A stretch of 64,000 nucleotides of DNA from Microbotryomycetes sp. JL201 (taxonomy: Eukaryota > Basidiomycota > Microbotryomycetes), in the NCBI GenBank assembly GCA_033819885.1, contig JAQYUZ010000005.1, forward strand, positions 496,001 to 560,000. Direction: 5' to 3'. A program made the position numbers and the translations under genes. Position 1 is the stretch's first letter; the number at the start of each line of letters is the position of its first letter. Positions 38,001 to 48,000 of the stretch are shown in pieces. A model generated the notes under the pieces. The model searched no databases. It saw only the letters and a list, made by a program, of their open reading frames with translations, and was not told the origin of the DNA.

Positions 38001-38096
38001 CCATTGCCCCCTCCGCGGCACGATCAGGGTCACCCGCAGCAGCATCAATCCCATCCTCAGTCGCCCCACTCGTATTCTGCCGGAGCTTATCGCTGA
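32053..38096 (+). CDS. CHD1: Chromodomain-helicase-DNA-binding remodeler Chd1
   Basis: Eighteen exons: 32053-32511, 32580-32609, 32680-32758, 32836-33108, 33177-33227, 33285-33605, 33664-33962, 34021-34338, 34407-34515, 34574-34642, 34707-34876, 34929-35173, 35233-35408, 35465-35644, 35702-36547, 36607-37351, 37412-37603, 37661-38096; 1665 aa. Chd1 spaces nucleosomes during transcription. An acidic Ser-rich N-terminus is followed by two chromodomains ([37 protein letters not shown]), the Snf2 ATPase ([48 protein letters not shown]) and the SANT/SLIDE region ([21 protein letters not shown]). The C-terminal CHCT domain ([15 protein letters not shown]) and a Ser/His/Pro-rich tail end the protein. 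Three introns have GC donors (32610, 32759, 34516). The one at 34516 is forced by [13 protein letters not shown]. Start could instead be the ATG at 32068. Confidence 0.95.
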
Positions 38097-38370
38097 GAGC
38101 TGTCACAATTGGCACACGGCGGTCAAGATCTCTGGAAAGGTTTCCACGCAGGTTTTGAATCTGCGCTCTCATGTTCATCCGCGTTCCTCTTTATGATTTG
38201 CTATCGACAGCCGCAATTCGTTCATGTCGGTCTTGATCTTGCACTTTCTTGTAAAAGTAGAACAGGGTTGTCTCTTTTGGAACGCATTAATTTCGGATTT
38301 CGGTTCACAAAAAGTTGCTCTAATTTCAACTGCATTCTTGAGAGCAATTTGTGCGCGTGCTACAACGAGA

Positions 38371-40044
38371 TTATGGCAACACGACGTATTTTTGCAAGTG
38401 CTCTGGCAACTCTTTGTACAAGTCTTTGCTTTCGAGCCATTTTCGAGAAAACAAACGACTTTGGTACCTGTAAGCACCGTCGCACAAGATGGTCACGACC
38501 CTCGAGCCTTTACCCAAATGTTGAGCCAAACGCTTGGCGGCAACAACGTTCAAAGCCGTGCTCGCACCGAAATACAAACCGTCTTCGTGCAACAAATGGT
38601 AAATCATTCGAATCGTTTCTGCGTCTGGAATGTTTAAAGCGCCGTCAAGTTTCGAGATGTCGTCCTTCATGTTGTCCGTTACTCGACCTTGACCGATTCC
38701 TTCAGTGATACTGCTGCCTTGCCTGTCGAGTTGACCTCTGTTGACGAAACTTTCTAAAACGCTTCCGGGAGGATCTGCCAACCAGCATTGCACTTTGCCT
38801 TGACTCTTGTCCTTGAGGTAGTGCGTGATGCCGGCCAACGTTCCACCCGTTCCAGTCGCGCAAATAAAGGCTTGCAAACCCCCCGGCAAGAGGTGAGTTT
38901 GTTCCCAAATTTCGGGACCGGTCGTGTCAATGTGTGCTTGACGGTTTCCAGCAGCGTTGCTGAGGCGCGGACAATGTCATGAGTTGGCTTTGTTTCGTTA
39001 ATCGTGGACGTCATGGCGCGACTTACTCGAACTGGTTGACCCTGTCAAAAAGTCCCGATCAGCAAAATGAGGACGATTCCAGAAAATTCTAGACCTACCA
39101 GACGGCATTATCGAGCTTTTCGGCGTGTCTCCGGGCCTCTACACGGCAATGAAACAGAATCAAACCCCGCAGAAACGGTCGAATTCCTCGTCTACGCACG
39201 ATGATTGTAATTGTCCGGGTTCTCGAAAGCAACGGCTGCGCAGGAATTGTTTTAGTCTTTTGGTACTCGCAGCCGTCTGCTGCACGCTGACCAGGGACGG
39301 GAAAGACTTCGGCTCCGAGCATCTTGAGCAAGTCAATCTTTTCCTGAGATTGGGTCTGGTTCGAAGGATATCAGGTACGGGAAAGCGCTGCAAAGTAGGA
39401 ATTGTGGACAAACGTTGGGCATGTAGATGACACACTTGTATCCGCGAGCCCTGCACACGTGAGCGAGACCGATGCCTGCGACAACGAGAATAAGCCGCAA
39501 GCTGCGCTCGCCGTAAGCGGGGAAGACAAACCGGTGTTGCCTGCCGTGCCCTCTACGACCGTTCCTCCCGACTTGAGTTGGCCTGCGAGTGATGACGTGA
39601 TGCGGGCGGTCAGCTCTGTGTGGCGCGACGGCTCGATGCGGCGCTGATGCAAACAGTGAGAGATGCGCAGACGGAGAGTACTGACGCACCGGTCTGCTCG
39701 GCCCATTTGACGAGTCCCCATGCAGCCCTGTCTTTGACACTTCCGCCCGGGTTCATGAACTCTGCCTTGCCGAGGATCTCGCAGCCGGTCTCGTTCGAGA
39801 GCGAGTTGATGCGGATCTGATACACGAAGCGAGCCATGACATGAGCGTTGCGAGTGTCACTCTTGTATCATGTATAGCCTGTGAATTTGTGACTGACGAG
39901 CGGAGTGTTGCCAATCGCGCCCACGAAGCCATTGACCGGCAACGAGTGGACGTGGGGCTGCAGCGCCGGGTACGCACCGGCGCCTGCTTGTCGGGACGGA
40001 GTGGTTGCCCTCAAAGCACGATGAATGACCCTGCTCGCGCGCAT
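38371..40044 (-). CDS. Cysteine synthase (O-acetylserine sulfhydrylase), probably mitochondrial
   Basis: Nine exons: 39898-40044, 39690-39816, 39532-39582, 39414-39475, 39292-39355, 39200-39235, 39099-39138, 39027-39041, 38371-38959; 376 aa. It is a PLP enzyme of fold type II making cysteine from O-acetylserine and sulfide. The PLP lysine is in [11 protein letters not shown], the substrate loop in [13 protein letters not shown], and the phosphate loop in [23 protein letters not shown] marks the family start. The terminal [19 protein letters not shown] is typical of fungal enzymes. The first ~35 residues ([20 protein letters not shown]) look like a mitochondrial presequence. No CBS domains follow, which argues against cystathionine beta-synthase. 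The 15-nt exon 39027-39041 encodes VNQF and is needed for continuity. It starts 108 bp from the divergent TOM6-like gene. Confidence 0.94.
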
Positions 40045-40152
40045 GGTTCAAGTCGGGTGGATTGTTCAGATACAACGCCAAAGGTGAACCGAGCGCGAGC
40101 GTTTGCCTTTCTCGCGTCATCCATATCCGTCTGTCTACCACAGTCATTTGCC

Positions 40153-40634
40153 AGTGAGTTTCGATACATCTGTTGATATCGTCAGGCAAAACGTCCTCGA
40201 CTTTCTACACGGCTTTGGCGTTCATTGTCAGAGCTTGAGGGCCATGCGCTGACACTCTCGTGCTCGCTGTGACCAGTGCCGCCCCAAGTGCCACCACAGC
40301 AGCGACAAATCACAATCAAGGACGTCTTGCGCGCCCAGTACGAGGACCCAGAGGTACGTGTGCGGCAGAGGGCGTCCTTTCTCTTTGGCCGTAGCCGCGC
40401 ACCTTTGCCAGTCACAACACGCTGACTCGAGGTTCTGCTTGCACACATTCGCAGTCTTACGCAGCCAACAAGGGCGTTGGTGAGTCTGTGCCAGTCCGGC
40501 CATCAAATAATGTCGGCCAAAGGCGTTTGCCTAACTTTTGTCATTGCTGTATCGCAGCCATCGCCTTGGCCACATTCACCGCCGCCGTCGTCTTTGTCGC
40601 AAACTTTGGTGACATGCTCGTGCCGCAATTCTAA
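40153..40634 (+). CDS. TOM6: Small TOM complex subunit, Tom6-like
   Basis: Exons 40153-40153, 40277-40353, 40454-40478 and 40558-40634 give 59 aa. The protein has a short hydrophilic N-terminus (ITIKDVLRAQYEDPE) and one C-terminal membrane helix, ALATFTAAVVFVANFGD, ending in MLVPQF. This matches the tail-anchored outer-membrane Tom6 pattern. The start codon appears split: the A is the last base before a GTGAGT donor at 40154, and TG follows the acceptor CCAG at 40276. The coding exon has an in-frame stop just upstream of 40277, so translation must begin across this junction or the N-terminus is wrong. Tom6 rather than another small TOM or respiratory subunit is a pattern judgement. Confidence 0.72.
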
Positions 40635-40974
40635 CCTATCCCTCGCACACAACTTGAGCCGGACAAGCCATACTGTAGACGGCATCCGACACCGCGAAGC
40701 GCCGTCCCCTCCGTTCTCTCACCATGTAGCAATAGATTCTGATTGAGCCCTGAATGCCAATCCAATCCTCTTTAGATCCCCTCGCAGCCTAGGACGAGGT
40801 TTGCCACGCGCCCGTCTTGGCTTGGTTTTGGAGTACACGAGATGCGCACCATGGCACCTCGATTGATATTGCAACAAACAATTGTGTCCCCAAAAGAGCC
40901 CTGATCTAGTTGATTGTACACGATTCAATGCTCGCAAGCAAGGCCTTCATTCATCGCCACCGGGAGAATTCAGA
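40635..40974. other. Convergent 3' interval TOM6 (+)/uL11m (-)
   Basis: About 340 bp lie between two stop codons that face each other. It should contain only 3' untranslated regions and terminators. Open stretches of 60-90 codons show no known motif. Nothing else was recognised. Confidence 0.5.
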
Positions 40975-41582
40975 TCACTTGACAACGGCAACGCTACCAA
41001 CAAGCAGTATCAAATAGGAGAGCTGTCAGCTTGCGCGTAAACTCGTACAACTTTGCTATGAATGTGAACCCCGCTCACCCTGCGGACCTGCAGCTGCCCA
41101 AAACGGTTTTGGCGATTGATTCCAAGTCGAGATGCTTCAAGTGATCGTCGCGCTGTTTGATTCTTGCAATTTCGTACACGTGTTTGACAGTGATTGTGCC
41201 TGCCGGTTGGGCGCCTACTTTTCCGGTCGTGCCCGAGCCCTTGTCAATGTTGGCAGCGTTGCGGATCAGCCAGCTCGTTGGCGGCGTCTTGACCGAGAAC
41301 GTGAACGTCCGGTCTGGCTGGATTGTAATCAAAACGGGCGTCGGTGTGCCTGGAGTCAAGCCAGCTGTCCGTGCTGAGCACCAGCGAAGAGGTGAAAGTG
41401 AGTGCGCTGTGCTCGTCCGGGCCATCACGAGAATTACGACGTTTGAAGCACTCACCATTGAAGTCTTTGACAAAGTCGATTGATTTGACACCGCGAGCGC
41501 CAAGTGCAGGACCGATGGGTGGTCCTGCGGTCGCTTTGCCTGCAGGCACGACGAGCCTGCGACGGGGCAACAGCATGAGCAT
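40975..41582 (-). CDS. MRPL19: Mitochondrial ribosomal protein uL11m
   Basis: Exons 41456-41582, 41079-41373 and 40975-40993 give 146 aa. uL11 forms the stalk base of the large ribosomal subunit. The N-terminal glycine-rich motif [20 protein letters not shown], then [15 protein letters not shown], joins across intron 1 to [18 protein letters not shown]. The C-terminal rRNA-binding domain has [15 protein letters not shown] and [22 protein letters not shown] small last exon adds VAVVK, matching the usual family end; without it the frame would stop at 41077. Organellar assignment rests on resemblance to mitochondrial and bacterial L11 (PPTSWL) rather than cytosolic L12. It diverges from RAD23 across 314 bp. 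Confidence 0.92.
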
Positions 41583-41896
41583 CCGTCTCGGGTGTTTCCA
41601 CTAGTAGGGCCAGAGATGGTTTACCTGACTATCTGTGCTGCTGCTTGAGCAGCCCCCTTGGACATTATTCGATCGCGGTGACGAGCAAAAGGCCGACAAA
41701 CAAGTGCGGTCGACTGTTGCGGCGCTTTTGGCTTGCGACCACGACATTGGCACCAATGTGAGCGCGCCACCAATCCCGCGTGCTTGTTCTACCCAAGAAT
41801 ACGCCCGTGCTTCGGCTCTTGTCTGCTGCCAGAGTGCTTGGCGCTGCAGCGAACAACGCTTGCGACGCGAATGCGGTCATCAACACTCGCACGCTC
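41583..41896. promoter_or_regulatory. Divergent promoter uL11m (-)/RAD23 (+) with three CCAAT motifs
   Basis: The 314-bp interval between outward-facing starts holds CCAAT at 41753-41757 and 41770-41774 and its complement ATTGG at 41746-41750, all within 29 bp. Clustered CCAAT boxes are classic binding sites for the fungal Hap/NF-Y complex. Whether they serve one or both genes is unknown. Confidence 0.55.
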
Positions 41897-43645
41897 ATGT
41901 GACATGCACTGACTCGAACACGTCGGCCTATCCTCCGTTCATGCAGGGTTAAAATCACGTTCAAGACGCTGCAGCAAAAGCAGTTCATCGTCGAGGCAGA
42001 GCCGTCAGAGACCGTCAGTCTCGTTGCACCTAGGTGTGCTCAGTGGCGCACGTCAGTACGCTGACTGTCCACCGCTTGGCGGCGACCAGTTCCTCGACGT
42101 CAAGAAAAAGATAGAGACGAGTCAAGGGTTTGCCGTTGACACGCAAAAGATCATCTTCTCGGGTGAGCTGATGAAAGCGCCGTGTGCACCACAGCTCTTG
42201 TGTATTCGGCCGCTGACGGTCTTTCAATCGGTAAACAGGTAAAATTCAGCCAGATGACAAGACCGTCGGCGATGCAAACTTCAAGGACAAAGACGTGAGC
42301 GCCCCTACTCACCGAGATTTTATCGAACAAATCAGCTGACCTTGCGCAAATCATTCCAGTTCTGCGTCGTGATGGTCAGTAAACCGAAAGCAGCACCTGC
42401 GTCCGCCGCCGCTGCAGGTGCTCCCGCCACGCCCGCCCCGGCTTCAACTACGGCCACGGCAGCGCCACCAGCAGCCGCCGCACCTGCGCCAGCTGTCCCT
42501 GAGACGCCCGCTCAGAGTTCAGCACCAGTCGTTGCACCCAATGCACCTGCACCTGCTCCTACAGATTCAACAGCGCAGGCTCCAGAGGCAGAAACTCCGT
42601 CTCAATCGAACCAAACTGGTTCCAGCAACTCGTTCTTGATGGGCTCGGCCCTGGAAGAGTCGGTCCAGAACATGATGGCAATGGGTTTTCCTCGGGAGCA
42701 GATTATGAAGGCGATGAGAGCGAGTTACAACAACCCGGACCGGGCGGTCGACTATCTCTTGAACGTAAGGACTTTTTTTGAAATGGACGCCTGGAAAAGC
42801 GTTTCTCAAAGTGACAGATTGATGTTGACAGGGCATCCCGGAGAGCTCGATGCAAGACGCACCTCCTTCAGCTCCCGCCTCTGCAGCTCCAGGCACCCCG
42901 TCGCCCGCCTCTGGCAACGCAAGCAGCTTGGCTCAGACGCCGGCGCCCACCAGCGCCGGTGCACCAGCGACCAATGCTCCTCGTGGGTACAACATGAGTG
43001 TACGGGCATCAGAGTGATGGCTCACCAACGGTTTTCTCCGCTGGTGCAGGTAATTTGTTTGAAGCCGCTGCCGCCCAATCTCGAGCCTCCTCTACTCAGA
43101 CTGGTGGCGCACGAGCGAGTTCAGAGGCCGAGTCTGGTGGTGCAACGGGCGGCGCGCCTACGGGTGAGCTTGCAGCACTTGCCAGTCAACCCATTTTCGC
43201 CCAATTGCGACAACTAGTGCAGCAGAACCCGGCGCTCTTGCAACCGTTTCTGCAACAGCTCGGCCAGAGCAATCCCGAGCTTTTGCAAATGATTGAGCGC
43301 AATCAGCACGAGTTTGTCAGATTCCTGCAAGGTGGGGCGGAAGGCGACGACGACGATGGCGACATGGGCGACCTGATGGATCAGTTCGGCGAGGGTGGCG
43401 AAGGCGGTGGGGAGCAATATATCCAAGTGACTGAAGAAGAGAAGGCCGCGATCGACAGACTGGTTGCCATGGGATTCGAGAGGGCGCTTGTCATTCAAGC
43501 GTACATCGCTTGTGACCGCAATGAAGAACTCGCTGCAAATTAGTTAGTCTAGCTTCGTATCAAGTCCAGTTCCGACTGCACAGCAGCTGACTCTTCGTCA
43601 TTCTTTCGCAGTTTGCTCGAGCACGGATTTGACTTTGACGATTAA
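41897..43645 (+). CDS. RAD23: Rad23 ubiquitin-receptor and nucleotide-excision-repair protein
   Basis: Exons 41897-41898, 41947-42013, 42090-42162, 42239-42294, 42360-42764, 42832-42997, 43050-43542 and 43612-43645 give 431 aa. Rad23 shuttles ubiquitylated proteins to the proteasome and stabilises Rad4/XPC. The ubiquitin-like domain covers residues 1-75 (VKITFKTLQQKQFIV ... KIIFSGKIQPDDKTV). Next come an Ala/Pro linker, UBA1 (about 163-202, NMMAMGFPREQIMKAM), the XPC-binding domain (about 295-350, FAQLRQLVQQNPALLQPFL) and UBA2 at the end (IDRLVAMGFERALVI...NYLLEHGFDFDD). The start codon is split AT|G by an intron with donor GTGACA at 41899. The unspliced RNA reads ATG TGA at this point. The next conserved residues are exactly those expected after Met (VKITF). 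Confidence 0.94.
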
Positions 43646-43957
43646 TGAGTAGTTTGTACTGTCTCAAATTTGTATGAAACAAATCAGCTTTGCGCGCGAG
43701 CCAATAAGAAGGCGTCAGTATCGTGCCGGTCGTGTCTTTACATTCTGGTCATGCTGGATTCACGTTTGACTTTGGAAAGCAGTCATCGAACATTGTGTGC
43801 TACGTTGTCTAAATCCTCTCGTTGTTGGATTTGGGATGACTCGGCTGATCCGTCGGCTTTCAATTGTGCGCGCGCCTTTGTTCGCATCCTTCCTTACTCG
43901 GCCGCTGCACACGTCTGAGCACCACCCTCGCTCAGCAGACAACAAATCGGTCGCAGA
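43646..43957. promoter_or_regulatory. Intergenic region upstream of ISA1 with CCAAT box
   Basis: This 312-bp tandem interval follows the RAD23 stop. It carries CCAAT at 43701-43705, about 250 bp before the ISA1 start. The remainder is unremarkable; no coding feature was recognised. Confidence 0.4.
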
Positions 43958-44878
43958 ATGAGACCCACTGCATCAACAAGTGGGCTGCTTGGCGCCATGA
44001 CGCACGCCGCCCGAGCGCGGCCGAAGACGACGACGACGACGAGTTGCCACTGGTGTCGCCTCGCTGCCGCGACCTCGTTCCAGCTCGGTAAGACCGCGCG
44101 AGCATCTACAAGTCAATCGCCGACAGTGTGGTCGACGTCCTCGTTATCCCGGCGGTACGCTTCGACCGTCGCCGACAGCCCAACTTCATCGACCTCGACG
44201 TCATCGTCGTCTGCTACCTCAACTCCGCCACCACCGCCATCGATCAAACCTTCGACATTGCAATCGAGCTTGCAGCCGAATGGGCCACCTCGCGTTCAAA
44301 AAGCTCGGTCGCAGCGCGTCATCAAAGCCAGGAAAGCCGCCGTCAGCCTCGTCAGTCATTTTCTCCCTTGCGATACTATTACCAGTCATACTCAAATGTC
44401 GCCATCTCTTTGCTCTTTCTCTCCTTGCAGACGCCAACAGCCGTTGAGCGAATCAAAGGCTTGCTCGACTCGCCCGAACCAAAATTGATCCGAATCGGTG
44501 TGCGCAACAAGGGCTGCGCCGGCATGTCTTACCACCTCGAATACGTCGACAAGCCAGAAAAATTCGATGAAATCGTAGAGCAAGACGGAGTCAAAGTCGT
44601 CGTAGACTCGAAAGCGTTGTTTTCAATCATTGGCAGCACAATGGATTGGCAAGAGGACGCGTTACAGGCAAAGTTTGTCTTCAATAGTCAGTCTATCTGC
44701 CGTGTTGCTTCTTTCGCCATTTTCAAAATAAAGACTTTCTGGCGCTAATGAATGACCTTTGTAGATCCCAACATCAAGGACGCTTGCGGATGTGGCGAGT
44801 GAGTTTTTTCGACTTGGGTTTTTGCTCCGCTTCAATCGTACTCATATTCGTATCACATGCAGGTCCTTCATCGTCTGA
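43958..44878 (+). CDS. ISA1: Mitochondrial iron-sulfur cluster assembly protein Isa1
   Basis: Exons 43958-44350, 44431-44686, 44765-44798 and 44863-44878 give 232 aa. Isa1 is an A-type scaffold needed to build [4Fe-4S] clusters on aconitase-like enzymes in the matrix. The domain is complete: TPTAVERIKGLL, then the first ligand Cys in GVRNKGCAGMSYHLEY and the paired ligand Cys in DACGCGESFIV at the C-terminus. The first ~130 residues are low-complexity (Thr, Ser, Pro, Arg), much longer than a usual presequence, with an Arg-rich start suited to mitochondrial import. The last two exons have 34 and 16 coding bases; both are needed to reach the second Cys pair and FIV. Confidence 0.94.
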
Positions 44879-45011
44879 GACTCGGGATCCGCTATTTCTC
44901 TCGCAAGCGCTCTCTGCAATTCAGTTCTCTCGGTTCAATACCATCGTACAACAAATCTGTTATTGTCCTATTGCCCTTCTGCCCGTAAGGGCCAGTCCTA
45001 TACGGGTCATT

Positions 45012-48000
45012 TCACCACAAAGCCGACAAACTCCTGAGATTTGCGAGCACCGTGTCTTGGTCCGTGCCAACAGCCGTCGCAAGTTCGACTTGTCTGTGCA
45101 ATGGTAGCCACTCGAATTCTGCGAGCAGTTCGCCGTCGAGAACGCCACGTGTGATGGCACGAGACACGGAATCATTCTTGACGATACTGCTCGTCCAGTT
45201 GGAACAAAGAGCGCGTCAGTGTTTTCGAGATCTCTACGAGCGAAAGAACGCACCGATTGCCACGAGGGTTGAGGCCAGCGAAATGCTGGACGTGCCGAGC
45301 TAGAGCCGTCTGAAGCACCTGTAATCGCTTGAAAACAATGTCACGAACGGGGACGAGCGAGAACAAGGACCCATCGACGCCGCCTGCAAAGATACATCCA
45401 AAATGACACAGAGTATTCCGTCAAGACTTGGTTCATCCGAAACTTGACCGGCAACTCACCATAAAGAACCAAGTTCTGTTTTGGGTCATCCGAACCTTGC
45501 CTTCGCGCAAACATCAAAGTCGACAAGGCTTCCGTGCCAGCATTGTACTCTGTTCGGCACAAGAGTTTCTGGCCGCCTTGAGACGCAACACCTGATGCAA
45601 TCAGATCTCGCGTTAGTTGGGCAGATTCCAGTCGGATAGCATATGGCAGAACGAACTCGTAGGGTCGTAGTTGAGCAGGCGCAGCACGCCGCTTTCGTCG
45701 CCGGCGACAAATGCCACTCTCGAATCGTTCACCAAAAAGGTAACGTTCGAAGTCCGTGCGGGCTTGAAATCTTTGCCGAGCATGACGAGTTTGAATGGCT
45801 CTTCCTGTTGAATGGTCAAGACATCGCGCCGGGGCTCAATCAGCGCTCTGGTTCATCTGAACCGACCAACTCGCAACCGAGACAAACCTGGAACACGATC
45901 AATGAAACGCTCTTCATAATGTCGCCCAGCAACAAAAAGTTCTTCATGGACTGCATAGACGCGACGTGCATGCCAATGTCGAGGAATCCGACGTTGATAA
46001 GCACTTCGTCTTGCTCGAATGCTCGAGCATACAACTTTTGGCCGAGCGACAAAATGAGGTGGCCATTTATATCGCACACGTTGCTGACGGCAGATTTGGC
46101 GTCCTCAAAAGTGCGCAATTTCAGATGCCATGTTCGACCAGCCGTCGACGGTTCTGGATTCGTTTTGATTACTTCAAAAATGTAAATCTATAGGCGCGCA
46201 GTCAAAAGTAGCAGTCAGCGGGACTGCACGCGCTCAAGGCAGTACACTTCAGCTTACACCGCCTCTTGTGGACAAATCCTCGCCCCGGTAAACCGCAGTG
46301 CCGACGGCGATAAAATCCTTTCTGCGCGTCTCGGTGCTGCGTGTTGCGAGACTGACCGTCTTGAGAGTGGCAATGAATTCATTCGGTCGGAACTCGTAGC
46401 TGCGAGCCGAGATACTGAGAATCCGATTCAGAAATGCGATTTGTCCAGGCGCCTTACCCGTCGATGGCATCCCACGTCCCCGGCTCAATCAATTCGAGCG
46501 CGGATCGGCAGCTATGAGGGTTGGTCATGTCCGGACCTGGCGCAATGCACATGCGATGCGATGAGCTGATCCATCGGATCGACGGAGGCTTCGCTGACTC
46601 ACGGTCGTTGGTAAAGACGGGTTTGCCTTCATCGTCAAAGAGCATGAAATCCGTCTCAAACAAAGCACCACCGACGTACAAGCCCGAATCCAAGTCAAAG
46701 GCGATACCTGTATATCTTTTATCTTTGCGAATGCGGGTGTATGGGATATCAGAGTCGACACAGACGTCCGATGACAGGCAACCTATGCGTCCGTCCTGAA
46801 GCATGAGAACGATCGATCAGCTTTGCAAGTTGCACACCAAAGGCGAATGTGGACTGACACCACGGTCTTGAAGTAGCATGTAGCCGCTGTCGAGTGCTGT
46901 GAGGCCATAGATGCATTTATCGGCGGCGTCGATGAATCGAGCTGGACCGTGGTCTGAAGCGACGATCCAAACGGGTTCTTCACCAATCACACAGGCGGCA
47001 TGACCCGCTCTCGGGCCAAATGGGCCGCACACGATGTCGCGGCGCGCTGTCGAGCGATCACCTTTTCGCGCGCGTCTCGGAACGTCGGCAAGTCGTCGCA
47101 TGGCTACTTTGATGAAGCGAGCTCCAAGTGAGACATCTCGCTGAGCTGCCGATGGAAAGGCCGGAACAGCTTCGTAAACTGCCAACGTGCCGTTGCGCAA
47201 GACCACCTGTGCCTAAGGCGTCAGCACAATCAAGAAGCGCTGTGAGTGCATGCTTACAAGCAAATGGAGTCGTAATCTTGTCTCGCCGAGTGTGACACAT
47301 CGAATGCTCTCGACTTGCAAGTCCTCTAAATCGAGCTCCGCTGGCAATTCGACTCGATCGCCGTCTTCCACCAATTCTGGCAATACGCCAAAGTATTCCG
47401 CCGAGAAAACAAGTTGCATCGATGGCAAGAGATGGATCTGCGCATTGACGACATGAGCGGAATAGCAAGCTGTGGGAGTACCACGGACGTGCTCACCTCA
47501 AGGGCACCAGCAGCAGATATCGATACGGTCCATTCTCTCGGCGCACCGCCTTCCACTTCGAGAACTCGTTCAAAGCTTCTAGGTCTTTGCGTGTTGGTCT
47601 TGTTTCTGTTCGGCTTTGCTCCATACAATTCGTCTGTGTCGTCCATGTCAAACTTTGAAGCATTTCGCTTGAGATCGCCAACAATCGGCGGCTTGATCAG
47701 CGGAAGCTCATTCCGATGATCGATACACACGGCCATCGATTGACATGAAGTTGAAGGCAAAGCGTGAGGCGCGATCAGTTTCGCCCTCGAATCGACGTAG
47801 AATGCGTCCACCGAATCGAGCTCTCCCGCTGTGATTGTGACAAAGCCGCCTTCGATTTGCGCCAAACGGGTATCGGCATCATGCGTCAACTTGACCTCGG
47901 CTATGGCTTCGAAATCTGTCCGCGACCAAGCCATCATTATTGGATATCGTTTCGGGAGAGCCAGGAAGCCTCACTGTGATTGAGCAACTGGATACGAGTC

